Position numbers and translations under genes: made by a program | Part shown: piece after piece, positions 10,218-21,590 of the stretch | Layout of the letters: the number at the start of each line of letters is the position of its first letter | How positions within the stretch are numbered: position 1 is the stretch's first letter | Notes under the pieces: model-generated | The model's database searches: none | Seen by the model: only the letters and a program-made list of their open reading frames with translations | Told to the model about the DNA's origin: nothing | DNA from: Arcuatula senhousia | Lineage: Eukaryota > Mollusca > Bivalvia > Mytilida > Mytilidae | DNA length: 64,000 nt | NCBI GenBank assembly: GCA_963971305.1 | Contig: OZ020317.1 | Span: 10,744,001 to 10,808,000 of the forward strand | Direction of reading: 5' to 3'

Positions 10218-10795
10218 AACAGGGGGATTCACTCAGTCCTACACTTTTCAATATATTTATTAATGATCTCAGCTCAGAATTTAAAAGGGACGAGTGTAAA
10301 CCCTCTATTCTTCTTAACTCAAAAGTTGGTTCTCTTTCGTTTGCAGATGACTTACTTATTATTTCAGAAAGTAAAGAAGGTCTTCAAAGAAGTATAAATA
10401 ATTTAAGTGATTATTGTGGAAAGTGGCAGTTAACTCTAAATGTAAAAAAGACAAAATCCATGATAATCCAAAATAGATTAATAGATTCTGATTCATTCGT
10501 CACATTTAATGATGAAAAAATTCAAAATACATCTGAGTATAAATTTTTAGGCTGTTTATTAAAGTGCAATGGTAATCTGAAGTCCAGTCTAGATGATTTA
10601 GCAAAAAAGGCAAGAAAAGTTTTATTTTTACTTAGAGAAAAATCTAAATCAATGGGAAATTTTCCCATCAAGGTGATGAATAACTTATTCGAAAAACTAG
10701 TTAGACCTATTTTAACATATAATTCAGAGATATCATTTATGGATAATTATTTGACTTTCTATAGAGCTAAAAAAACGAGCTACACAGACAAATAA
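10214..10795 (+). CDS. LINE ORF2 part 3: reverse transcriptase catalytic block
   Basis: Continues after the G-run shift with KQGDSLSP, FNIFINDL and the catalytic FADD motif near 10338, then the thumb-like region. It stops at 10795 because one extra A in the A7 run at 10769-10775 shifts the frame. The FADD pair is intact. Confidence 0.82.
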   Translation, partial: VKQGDSLSPTLFNIFINDLSSEFKRDECKPSILLNSKVGSLSFADDLLIISESKEGLQRSINNLSDYCGKWQLTLNVKKTKSMIIQNRLIDSDSFVTFNDEKIQNTSEYKFLGCLLKCNGNLKSSLDDLAKKARKVLFLLREKSKSMGNFPIKVMNNLFEKLVRPILTYNSEISFMDNYLTFYRAKKTSYTDK

Positions 10796-11624
10796 AGTTG
10801 TAGACTATATTTCCTTTGTAGATAAGACTAGCTCTGAGAAAGTTCATTTAAATTTTTGTAAATCCCTATTGGGAACTAAAAAAACTTCTTCAAACATAGG
10901 GGTGAGAACAGAATTGGGTAGACTTCCTATTGAAAGTTTCATACATACTCAATCTCTATTATACCTAGCAAGACTTCATACAGATGATATAAACCCATTG
11001 TTAAAAGAATCTTTTGATCTCACCAAAGAACTTGATAGTCAAGGCATTTATAGTTGGTATACTTTTGTCAAAGACATTTCAGCAGATTTGGATTTCTCAG
11101 AAAATGCTTTCAGTTGTAAGGTGTTAAAAGAAGTAAAAAATTTAAAAAACAATGTTAAAAATAGAGTCACTGAAAATTTCAAAAGAGTATTTCTTGAAAA
11201 AATTGATGGATTCGACGAAACTAGCAAATTATTTCTTTATAAGAAGTTAAATCCATCTCTAGAGGGGGAATTCTATCTTTCGGAACCATTATTTTCAATT
11301 AGGAATATATTCACTAAAATGCGTATCAGTGACCACAGCCTTGAAATAGAAAAAGGCCGTTGTTATAAAATTCCTCGTCAAGATAGACTTTGCAAATCTT
11401 GTAAGTGTATTGAAGACGAGTGTCATTTTATCTTAAATTGTAAAATTAATAGTAAGTTGAGAGAAAATCTTTACAACTCTATTAAAGCTGATAATAGAGA
11501 ATTTTTCAATATGACAGAAGAAGAAAAACGGGTCTATTTGCTTAACCCTAAAACTTCTAAACATATTAGGTTGATAGGATTCTTTTTAAAACAGTCATTA
11601 GAACTGAGGACGGAAGTTTCATAA
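10770..11624 (+). CDS. LINE ORF2 part 4: C-terminal region with Cys/His motif
   Basis: The frame after the A7 shift runs to TAA at 11624. Near the end it has the C-x2-C ... ExxHF ... C pattern (CKSC, DECHFILNC) seen at the C-termini of several LINE clades. Stop and AATAAA (about 11764) are 140 bases apart. Confidence 0.8.
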   Translation, partial: KKRATQTNKVVDYISFVDKTSSEKVHLNFCKSLLGTKKTSSNIGVRTELGRLPIESFIHTQSLLYLARLHTDDINPLLKESFDLTKELDSQGIYSWYTFVKDISADLDFSENAFSCKVLKEVKNLKNNVKNRVTENFKRVFLEKIDGFDETSKLFLYKKLNPSLEGEFYLSEPLFSIRNIFTKMRISDHSLEIEKGRCYKIPRQDRLCKSCKCIEDECHFILNCKINSKLRENLYNSIKADNREFFNMTEEEKRVYLLNPKTSKHIRLIGFFLKQSLELRTEVS

Positions 11625-11836
11625 GTCATTTAATATGTTATTTGCCTTTATTATACTTATACAATATATAGCATATTATATCATGTTCTTGTAGTCATCT
11701 TATATTTGCTTTCTTATTTGTATATGTATGTCTTTGTCACAAACTGTACATATGTTTAATGACAAATAAAAGTTATATTGTATTAAAAACTGCGACAGAA
11801 TTGACTTATTTGTTAAGATTAAAGCAAAGTCAGAAC

Positions 11837-14620
11837 CAATGTATGGAAGGTGCGCTGTGTAAAAACGATTGAGAAGTACATATGTCATAGTTGACTTGTG
11901 CAACCTAGAAAACCGTCTGCATATTTTTTGGCTTTTTCCATAAAAAAGACTTGTAGGCAGTCATTCCTTTGAATTTAATTGGCACCTTTTTTACTTTACT
12001 TTACATTGTCCTATGAAATGACATTCGTTTTTAACTAAAATCAATGGCCGTCAAGTAAGAATAAAAAAGGCGAACATTTTGTTCATTTTTTGAAATAAAG
12101 TAGCCGCTGCATGAAAATGGGCTAACAAACAAAATAAAACATGTATATATTGTATACTTTAAACAATTTCCTCAATAAACATAAAATAAAATAGATGAAA
12201 TAAAGGTATTAAGCAATGCTACAAATCTATCTTTCAAAGCAAGTAAAATATTTCATGTTATAGTTGTGAAGTACAACTTTTTTGAGAGTGCACTAGTTGA
12301 ATAGTACACAAGCACATGTTGAATAGTACATAAGCTAAAGTTTATCAGTGCAACGGTGTACTATGTTTATACATATTTGAACACGAAAATTCTTAAATTA
12401 AATAAAAATCGGCAATCACCTTAAACAAGAAATTTACTTAAGGATGTATTCTTTAAAAGGGTCATATCCATACTCAATATTTCCCGACCAGACAATACAG
12501 AGCGCTGCGAGAACTTTGCATACAACGCGATTGAAAACAGATATTTTGCGAGAGCGCCTCTGAATAGAGGAAACGCGTGTCAGGCGTAGCAAGGTCACTT
12601 ACCTTGTTTTCCCAGTATCAGGTTTCAAAGAGTGCCTAATTTATACAAGAACGGTCAAAATATTTGCATAAAATATGTTCTCAAGAAAAATTCTATCAAT
12701 ACCGGGTATGACCTTTTTTCAACATGTTCTGAATTAAAACTATAAAAAGTGGGCCACTTGCTTAAAATTATGCCAACATTATAATCCTTTGAAATTTTGC
12801 CAGTTTTTGTATGAATTATTTCCCTTGAAAAATAAAAAAAAATGTATTTACATGTATATACGTTTGATTGAAGAGTTTGATAATAAATCATAAGTATTCC
12901 TAAACATTTAATATAAAAAAATGTTTAGCCTAAATTTTATTCATATTTAATGACATTTGCACATATTGTTGCACTTTTTGCTTTTCGCGGTCACATAACC
13001 AGTGTCAGGCTCCATCTTAAAATATATGAATTCGAAATTTTGTTGAAAATGACAACGATTTTAATTAGATTTAAAAAAAAAGATAAAGAAAGAATGTGTC
13101 CATGGGACGCGGATGTCCCCGTTGGCCCCAAATAAAAAGTTGAAAGTCCTACAGATCTGAGAGTCGCTTATGGCTTAGGATGCATTGTTTGTCATACTGA
13201 ACCCTCCTACCAAGTACCAACTCATTTCCATTAACGGTTTCTTAGAAACGCTTTGCGGAATTATACATATACGTACGGACGTACGAGCATAAGCAAAACC
13301 TCGTGCCCCCGACATGGCGTCGTGGCTGGCATAAAATGACAATTTTTGCATTTTTGGGACCATAAAAATCACTATATTTTACAAATACATGTAACTTGAA
13401 AACCGTATATATCGCTAAAAAAATTTGTCTTGCAGTTTGCGAGCGAGAATGTTGTAGCGGCACAATTGAGCCTCCTCTAATAGAACTATACAAGAAGACA
13501 AGAGACACCAATCGGGCAGTCCGAAGCCGAAAGTCAAGAAGAGCGAAGGCAAAAACAAAACAAGCACGACCAAACAAGAGAGGACTTTAAAGTTTTAAAG
13601 AACTTTTAAAGCGAACATAAGATATTCCTCTCACCATATTAAAAAAGGACATCGTTTTGCCCATTTCGAAGGACTGGGCATCGTTCCTCTCACAAATGGT
13701 GTTGAGAAGAGAGTCGGAAAATTGGTTCATGAAATTTTCACCTCAGACGAGGGTAAGAACTTTACCGCCGACTTCATTTTATTTGATCAATGATCACAAA
13801 CATGAAAAAGCTAATGATTGTTTTTGAAAATTGACTATTTCATTTCGATTCGTCTGGAAATATTATTATTAAAACAAAAAGTCGCATTTGCAGATGTAAA
13901 AATGGGTAACTCAGAAAGATCAAAGACGAATCTAGCAAACATAATGGGATAACAGAAAACAAAAAACACTTACAAAACTGAACCGTGAGAAATTGAAAAT
14001 CCACCAATGTGACTTAAATCGTAACGAGGTAAAGCAAAAAATAATATCTATCTATTGGTAACTTTCAAGTCTTCGTTGTACTTCTCAACTAAAGCAGTTG
14101 TACATCTCAACTGTCGCATTTGCACATCTCAACTTTCGCCAATCGTTAAAAGATGTACAATTCAACTTGTGCGGATGTACTAAAAAACTTTCGCATATGT
14201 ACTTCACAACTTGTGCACCGATGTCGTGTTTTATCATTAAAGGGCACAATAAAACGACTCTCTACGCTTCAATATATTGTTATTTAGGTAGCTTATCTTT
14301 GGGTTAAAAAATAATGTTTTAAATACTTATGATGTTTTATATACGTGATTTTCGGAATATTTATGTATAAAAGTATTTAATTTGTATTTTTAAGAACTAA
14401 ATTAAAGTCAATGTTAAGTCATTAGTAACATAAATGCCTTAATAATAGTTTCCAGTTAAAAAACATTACTGTTAGGCATATTTCTGGCATTTTAGATGTA
14501 AATTCCCAATTTCGGGTGTCTTTTTCGTCTGATTTACCCACAAGCCACTATAAAAGCACTAATCAATTATAGCGGGTGTACTTCTCAATCGTTTTTACGC
14601 AGCGCACCTTCCATACATTG
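11837..14620. mobile_element. 2.8-kb TIR transposon, non-autonomous, TSD AGAAC
   Basis: Terminal inverted repeats of 44 bp with one mismatch begin CAATGTATGGAAGG. They are flanked by exact 5-bp direct repeats AGAAC at 11832-11836 and 14621-14625. Inside both ends are several copies of a TTGAGAAGTACA-like motif (left 11868, 12267, 12292, 12313; right, inverted, 14082, 14098, 14118, 14173-14210, 14578). No transposase-like protein is seen. Two less AT-rich patches (about 12480-12620 and 13080-13600) may be captured sequence. The superfamily is not assigned. Confidence 0.85.
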
Positions 14621-14971
14621 AGAACTATCTATCAATTTATTTATGTTATTTTTTTGTTTTGGTTAAAATATCTTCAATGTTAAAACTGGCATGGACCCAA
14701 TAACCTATCAAAACATTATAATGGTCTTCAAACATAATTACAGTCTTGAAAATATTAATTTTTTGTATTCTTAATTTAAATATTACGGTATAAAATTCCA
14801 TTCATTAGGATTACCTTTAGAACATTATTTATTTAAATATAGTGCCTTGACTAGTATTTAAATGGTTGTGTACTTGAATCATTCAATTGTGAAGTGCTTT
14901 AACAATTTTACATTTAGGGTTTGTAAAAGAAGCTGTGTGTTTTGTTTTTCTAAAATTAAGCCTCTTTAACC

Positions 14972-16114
14972 ATGTCGAACCGTACTATTGAGGCTCTCAT
15001 CGTCCTGCTCACGGCAATAATGATAGCATTTCTAGCTTTCCAAATCTCAGAAATCAGGCAAATTACATTGAAGACCAAAGCGAAAGTAGAAAAGATGGAC
15101 GATAATATCAAAGTGTTAAATGATTTTGTAGGTAAAGTCTGTAAGTGTCATATGTTAGTTTGGTTGCTTTGTGCGAATGTTCTGATTCATCTTGAATTTT
15201 CGTTGTCATTTTTCTTTGTCTTTTACTGATTTTGTCGCGACTTTCTTTTTGAAAAAACAACATTTGACATTCGAATGCTCCGTGTTACTTCCTTCCGTGT
15301 ATTACACTTTTATTAATTTTCGCTAGATTTTCCACTTCTCGGAATATTATTAACTAATTTTCGTGTTGTTAAAAATTTAATTGCACTGTATCAACAATAT
15401 TGTGTTAATAGTATTTGTTTTATTCTTATCATATTAAAACGAAAGAATGTGTTCTTTTACTAAATCTACTTAATCCTATTTAAAAATTATATTTTAGATC
15501 TTAATCACTTGGACTTCAAATTCAACAGATCATCTCTTCACAAGTACAGATATATAAATAGAGACAACACACTGATAAGTAATGTGAAGACAACCGACAC
15601 CGTCCCTTCTCAAGGTGTAGGATTTCAAACATATCAAGGTGTTATGGCTGATAAATGTTGTGCAAAAGACCAGGAAATGAATTTTGGAATAATGTACAAT
15701 TATGATATATTAAATGAAATGATAGACGACAATTATCTAATATTTGAAATAGGACTCGCGGAGCTAAACAAAATTGACAACTACCACTACGTAGGCAGTA
15801 CCGGCTGGTCATTCTTTCTTTACAACAATCAGAATAACGACGACGTGTCATTCAGAGTCCAGCATCTTCCTCTTATCAATGGAGATATAATGAACCATTT
15901 CAGTGCAAACACCCCAGGAACATATACAACAGGCGTGTTTCACTTTGATATAAACAGAAAAACTAATACTTTCAGTGTCGTATCAAACCAAACCAAACTG
16001 TACACGTTTACCAATGTTTTGTCGGAAAAAGACTTGTGTCCTGTAATCGGGGTGTTTATGCCAAGCTCTGGGATTGCTAGTCTTCGTTTAATTTATTCCT
16101 CAGTTTTTACATAA
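14972..16114 (+). CDS. Membrane-anchored SPRY-like protein (258 aa, two exons)
   Basis: Exon 1 is 14972-15131 and exon 2 is 15498-16114, joined in phase 1 across a 366-bp GT-AG intron (GTAAAG ... TTTTAG). Residues about 8-28 form one hydrophobic helix. A charged segment of about 25 residues follows that could be a short coiled coil. Residues about 85-258 look like a SPRY/B30.2-type beta-sandwich: a GWSFFLY strand, FHFDINRKTNTFSV, LYTFT and a final CPVIGVF strand. SPRY domains bind protein or other ligands; here the ligand is unknown. No RING, B-box or other catalytic domain is encoded. The topology suggests a single-pass membrane protein. The start is the first ATG after a 5' region with no upstream in-frame Met. 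A poly(A) signal AATAAA lies at 16179-16184. The SPRY call is by eye and moderate. Confidence 0.65.
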
Positions 16115-16178
16115 ACATTTGGAACAATGCACGTCTTTGTCTACAGTTCAAAAAGATAATCAACTTGAAGATTACCTT

Positions 16179-16184
16179 AATAAA
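16179..16184 (+). promoter_or_regulatory. Poly(A) signal of the SPRY-like gene
   Basis: AATAAA 65 bases after the stop codon, at a normal distance for a short 3' UTR. Confidence 0.6.
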
Positions 16185-16315
16185 AGCTTTAATACTTTGA
16201 CTGCTATTCCCTTGCATCATTAAGAAGCATATTGTATTTTAACATTTAAAAAGTTTACGATAATATAGTATTTTCATTTTTACCGTCTTTTAAAGTTGAA
16301 TTAAATCTCTTTACT

Positions 16316-16428
16316 TAGTATCAGGACCATTGCAATCGTAATGTATTTGGCGTTTCTTCCTTGTTTTCTCTTTTTCATTGGACTTTTGAGATTGGTCCTC
16401 AAAGTTCGATAATTTTGTCATTACCTTT
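16316..16428 (+). repeat. Fragment of the YIDD-retroelement tail repeat
   Basis: Resembles the segments at 29172-29345 and 22240-22505: it shares TCAGGACCATTGC, a TTCCTTGTTTTCTC-like block and an AAGTTCG-ATTTTGTTATTA end. Confidence 0.5.
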
Positions 16429-16429
16429 T

Positions 16430-17105
16430 TATGCCTCGCCTACGAAAGTAGAAGGGCATAAAGTGTTCGGGTCTGTTCGTCCTTCCAATCGTCACAAATT
16501 TCCGAATTCTCAAAGTCTGGACTATATAGTGTTCGGGTCCGTTCGTCCGTCCGTCTGTCCCAAATCCCGAAATCTCGCTTACTAACATTTGGTAGAATTG
16601 ATAAGCACAGTGCATGCTTCGGATGCTGGATGTGATCCTTATTTTATTACAGAAGAATGATCAAAATCCATTCCTGCTAACTGACAAGTGCCACATCAAC
16701 CATATTGGTATGTTAGGTGCACCTTGTGGTGCTAAGCACAATATATGCTTCGGATGTTTGATCTGACCTATATTTTCTGCATGGATGACCACCTAAAGAA
16801 GAATGGTTTAAAGTCCGTTCCCGCTTACTGACAAGTGCCACATCACTTATATTGGTATGGTAGGTGCACCTATGTATGCTTCAGATGCTGGCTGCAACCT
16901 ACATTTTCCGCATGAATGACCACTAACAAAATAATGGTTAAAGTCCATTTCTGCTTACTGACAGGTGCACCTAGTGATTCAAAGCACAATGCATGCTTCG
17001 AATATTGGATGTGATCTTTATTTTCAAAAGGATGAGCACTTACAGAAGAATGATAAAAGTCTATTCCTGCTAAGAGGCATCTAGGAATGCTTAATAAGAA
17101 ACATG
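16430..17105 (+). repeat. Interspersed element with tandem units of about 130-147 bp
   Basis: Begins with a TATGCCTCGCCTACGAAAGT-like head and GTTCGTCC runs, then about three tandem units with anchors at 16686, 16833 and 16963 (CAAGTGCCACATCA). The same head and unit recur at 50335-50800. It is non-coding. Confidence 0.6.
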
Positions 17106-17129
17106 GTCAAGATGCTGGCTGTGAAAGAG

Positions 17130-17470
17130 GCAAAGAGGCACCAATGGGGCATTCGAGTATCAAATGTCCGAAAGGGCAACGACATTAAACCGGTAAACAC
17201 GAACAAGAACAGAACGAAGAAACACAAAACACAAAATCAACCGAACGGAAATCAATGCGATCCAAAGTCGTAACATGAGTGAACTCGGGTGCTCCGGAAG
17301 AGTAAGCGGTTCCTTCCTGCTGTAGCACACCTGTCGTGTTGCTAATTTACAATTCAGTGTGTCGAATCCGGTAGAGGAAGACAAAACAAATTTCTACGAC
17401 AAACCAAAATCTGTACTCATTTGAGAGATTTAGAGATATAAATCCCATGTTTGTCTACGAGTGCACGGTG
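17130..17470 (+). repeat. Interspersed repeat R1 (copy 1)
   Basis: Starts GAGGCACCAATGGGGCATTC and contains GTGCTCCGGAAGAGTAAGCG. Other copies: 22850-23290 (+), 34825-35620 (-), 40668-40880 (+), 46792-46865 (+) and 47757-47976 (-). The family name is provisional and no coding potential is shared between copies. Confidence 0.7.
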
Positions 17471-17682
17471 TTTACCTGTGACCTTCCTTTTCTGCATGAA
17501 TGAACATTTAAAAGTTCGAAAAGTCAATAATGACAATAATGAGTAACGAGGTGAGCTACATAATTGATCGATTTACCTAGCTGTTTGAAAATATAAAGTC
17601 TGGGCACCCTGTCTATTTGAACCATTTTCGGATAGTCTTACAGCTGCCCATAGTGGACAAATGTGTATTGAAAGTGTAATAG

Positions 17683-17845
17683 GTTCTTACACGAGTCTTT
17701 ATTGAAGATCAGGGATTTCTTCCACGAGTGTAAGAAATTCCGTCTTTTCACGAATGGATCGCAGCGGAACGAGTGAAAAGACGAAGAATTTTTTACACAA
17801 GTCGAAGAAATTCCCGATCTTCAATAAATAACAAGTGTAAGAACA
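17683..17845. repeat. 163-bp fold-back (near-perfect palindrome)
   Basis: The outer arm GTTCTTACACGAGT pairs with its inverse ending at 17845, and arms of about 70 bp surround a short loop near 17755-17772. It would form a long hairpin. It has no coding content. Confidence 0.75.
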
Positions 17846-18080
17846 TATTTCTTCCGTTTTTAACAGTGAAAAAATTAATTTCATGAATGAATATAACGAG
17901 ATCAAAATCCAATTTGCATATATTGAATTAATGCGCAAAAATTAAATTTGCATATATTGAGTTTATGCGCGACCAATAAAACCGATTTACATTATTCTGA
18001 ACATTTTGCAAATCAAGTTAGTTCTTTTTTTTTAAAGAAAAGTAGAAAGGTATTGTTGTTTTCATTAAATCTACTTTTTT

Positions 18081-18182
18081 AAAGGTTTTTGTTTGGTTGA
18101 TTCTTCTATGACAGAAACGGTCACATGATCCTGTCTGTCATGGGCTGTCTGTCATAGAAAATAAACAAAAACAGAAGAATTA
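18081..18182. repeat. Short imperfect inverted repeat
   Basis: TTGATTCTTCTATGACAG on the left is mirrored by CTGTCATAGAA ... AGAAGAATT on the right. It is probably a small MITE or fold-back. Confidence 0.4.
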
Positions 18183-18613
18183 AGCTTTTCGCACGTATCA
18201 GATCCCCTTATTGACATCAAGTAGTGTTCTACATTGACCAAATGTTCAGCTACTGTTCACCTCTCCCCTTTTCTGGTGATTTTCAAAGTTTTATTTTCAT
18301 TTGTTCTGCATCCCATCTCCATATTTTTCATAATCATTTCATGTCCATTTTATGATATTTTTATGTACATCGCGCATATAACCTTTTTAGTGACACTTTG
18401 GTGTAATACACCAACTTATACACTTGTACATTCTTTTTTGAAATACCTGTACCAAGTGAGGACCATTGCGAATCTTGCCCTTTTTCTACTTTCTTTCACC
18501 TTTTTGAATGGCCATCCCTGTTATGTAATTTTGTTAAATTATTATTTTTATACTCTTAACATTATATGTTTTGAAAAAAATAAAAAGAAATACATGTATT
18601 ATCATTTGTATCT

Positions 18614-18895
18614 CACGCCAGGTATTCGGACACATGGAGCCAGGTGGGGCACACAAGACCGGGTGAGTAGTTTATCAGCTGACCATTTTCGATATTTCTG
18701 TTTGTCAATTTTAATTTTTGGGACACAAAGGTATACGGGTGAAAAACACATAGAAGGTTGTGCAACACTCGCGATCCATTGTTTGCAAAATTCAAAATTG
18801 ACCAATTAAGACATCGGAAAAGGTCAGCTGACAAACAATTTAAACCAGGTCTTATTTGATCCAACCGGGTTCTGTGTGTCCTAATAGCCGGCGTG
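18614..18895. mobile_element. MITE-like element, 282 bp with long TIRs
   Basis: Ends start CACGCC. Arms of about 100 bp are imperfectly complementary: AGGTATTCGGACACA on the left against the inverse of TGTGTCCTAATAGCC on the right, with further pairing across CAGCTGACC. An open reading frame runs through it but is a by-product of the repeat. Confidence 0.65.
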
Positions 18896-19485
18896 TATCT
18901 TTTATAAAAGACTTGAATTTTCATTGCTGCTTGCTATTCATTTGTTATTGTGTTTTTATGTTATTCATTTGTTATTGTGTTTTTTGTTGTCTGTTTCTTC
19001 TGGCTAATCTCATTTGTGTTTACCAATTTTGTCTTTTATCTGTCGGACAATGGACAGTTTAATTAAGAGCTCATTGGCTCATTTGTACCTTTCTGCTTCT
19101 TTTTTTTATAACGCAAAACTGGCCAAAGTTATTTAGGAAAGTCCTGTGAAATTTTAATGTAAATTAGTTGTTACTATTTCTAAAACTGGGTTGTTCATAC
19201 AGAATACAGAATATACAGAATATTTTATTTAGAAAATCGCTCAGTCGCAGAAACTGCGTAACAGGAGCACAATTAAACAAACTACAATACAATACAAATA
19301 TAACTGCAATACAGTTTCATCGAAAGGATAGAATCTGCAGATACTATATTTTTAATGCTTCTAGTTAAATTCACCGGAAGTTTACATTATACGAAACTTG
19401 TAGTTAAGAACTCGTAAAGAACGAGAAGATGAAAGAGGCAAAGTCCTTTAATCTCACTCTCAGATATATCGACGATGTCTGTTCT

Positions 19486-21237
19486 CAAGGAGGCCTAACC
19501 GTTTATCGAGAAATATGGTCCGTTAAAATGTGTTTCACGGTTTTTTGTGGTCCGTTAAAGTCGCCGTGACAGTCCGTTAATCAGGTATAATCGAGAAAAA
19601 ACACTGAAGGTCAGTAATTAATTTGTTATATCATAATTAATACGCATTTAAGATTTATAAAAATTACATCTGTCAAAATGAAAATGAATGACTGTTCGAT
19701 ACGATTTACATTTGTGTAAAAATAGTTCTATAAAACTTCATAAAATGAAAAGGCGTGTGGCTCCTTAGTATTTTAAAGGTCGAAAATGTAAATATGTTTA
19801 CCTCATTTTTATCAATTTCTCTTTTTATATAACAAAACATATGTTTTGGTTGATATCCATAGAAAGTACAATAATGTATTAACATTCTGTTTAATTTTCA
19901 ATGCTATATGTTATATAATAATTTTGTAATAGGGGGAAAGTAATAAAATATGGTCCGTTAAGGGCTGATGACATATTATTTTGTCCGTTAAGTTGGTCCG
20001 TTAAGTGCCTGTGTCAAAATATTATGTCCTTTAAATAGCATAAATAGATAGAACATTAAAATAGTTTTGTTTGATATGACACATCATACTTTTACTTTAA
20101 GGACTGAACGCTAGTATACAGAAGTAAAGACAAAATTCATGTGGATTTATCTAAACTAAAATACATATGTCCGTTGCTACTGTTGTGTATCATTAGTTAA
20201 TATTTGTGTTGAAATTAATGCTTTATAGCTCAGATGCTCTATCTGATGACCAAAATAATGAACTGCTCATTAAGGAACAAGACTTTGTATAAAGAGGTAA
20301 ACGTTTTATTGATCAGTAATTTAAAGCATTTCAATATGTACATATCCCAATTAGCGAGGTTTATCCTTTATCTATTTTTTTCAATATCTCTCCTGTCGCT
20401 TTTTATAATTTTTTTCATAAATAAATGTAACAGTTACACTATATTATTCTATTTGTATCATATATGTAAGTATTTCCAAATAAAATACATTTAAATGAAA
20501 TTAATAATTGTGTTCAGATTTATTTCTTTTGCCATAAACTCGTGTAAATATTTTAGGCATTTATATTACATTAAAAATAATACAATAATTCTGGGAAACC
20601 AACCATTACAATCTTCTGACAAAGATATCATCGATTTTTCCAATTTTAATAATTGGGATTCGCTATATTAAGATTTATTTCCATCAGACCTGCATTTTTA
20701 AAATGTGAGACATGCATCATTAACGGACCTAAAAAGTGTCACGTGCCTCGTAACGGACCATGTTTCTCAAAGTAATACCAATTTTGGCATTTTTGTCCCA
20801 ATATTAATATTTTGGTCCAGAAAATCCTTCTCTTATGTTTTTTATTGTTCAAGTAGCACAAGACTTACTACAAAAAAAATGTTTCAATGACGTAAATAAC
20901 GTATTTTAATGCATTTTTCGTCATTATAAGGACACATCTTGGCAGAGGGTAGGTCTCCGCCTTTTCGTTTTGCAAAGAAGTGTCAAATCAAATCAAAATG
21001 GTTTTTGCGGGAAGTTTTTTGTGAATAAAAACCATTTGGACACATCTATCGCAAGTTTCACTTATTTACTCTATTTTAGCCTCAGAGTTAATTTCGTAAA
21101 AATAAATGAACTTTTTTTCCATAAAACTACTTAACGGACTGCCTCATGCAACATATAACGGACAAAACCGTAATGTTAACCTATGGTAGAAACACGTAAC
21201 GGACAAAAATGCCTCGATAAACGGTTAGGCCTCCTTG
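19486..21237. mobile_element. 1.75-kb TIR transposon, non-autonomous, TSD GTTCT
   Basis: Terminal inverted repeats begin CAAGGAGGCCTAACCGTTTA and are identical over 26 bp. Flanks are exact 5-bp repeats GTTCT at 19481-19485 and 21238-21242. Many copies of TCCGTTA lie in the left half (about 19520, 19550, 19574, 19954, 19982, 19996) with inverted copies in the right half (about 20722, 20749, 21132, 21158, 21197). The centre is AT-rich and no transposase is seen. Confidence 0.87.
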
Positions 21238-21261
21238 GTTCTGTCAACGACGCTTCGCTTA

Positions 21262-21590
21262 GTAGATGGATTCCCTTGAATTATCATCCAGAGTTAGAAA
21301 TTAATGAAATCACCGAATATAATAGCTTCGCATCATTCTTGGATTTGCATCTCGAATATGACCAGGGTGGTTATCTTAGTATTTAAATTAACCATAAAAG
21401 AGACGAATCAATTTTTTTTTTAATTATTCATTTCCCTTATCTTTATATAGTAGAGTAGATGGATTCCTTTGATATATCCTCCCGAGTTAGAGATTATCAG
21501 GAAACCACCGAATCCCATTGCTTCACAACATTCTTGTATTTGCATTTCGAATATGACCAGAGTGGTCATCTCAGTACAAAGAGATGACTT
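21262..21590 (+). repeat. Tandem duplication inside the RT fragment
   Basis: About 125 bp at 21262-21387 (GATTCCCTTGAATTATC ...) recurs diverged at 21469-21590 (GATTCCTTTGATATATC ...), an offset of about 205 bp. Confidence 0.65.

Larger units (their letters stand above)
8056..11790 (+). mobile_element. APE-type non-LTR retrotransposon (LINE), full length but frameshifted
   Basis: The element has endonuclease, reverse transcriptase and a C-terminal Cys/His segment in the usual order, spread over four frames broken at three homopolymers: A9 at 9147-9155, G5 at 10210-10214 and A7 at 10769-10775. Outside these, no stop interrupts the coding sequence. An AATAAA lies at about 11764, followed by an apparent 3' end near 11790. 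The clade is not certain; a Jockey/CR1-like group is likely from the APE endonuclease and the C-terminal Cys/His segment. Confidence 0.88.

Noticed and set aside
13175..13590. Overlapping ORFs in the less AT-rich patch of the 2.8-kb element
   Set aside because: Frames on both strands overlap without any domain; not convincing as a transposase or captured gene.
18234..18809. 191-codon plus-strand ORF, hydrophobic
   Set aside because: It runs through a retroelement tail fragment and a MITE, and its C-terminal third is the translated MITE. No domain or splice support.
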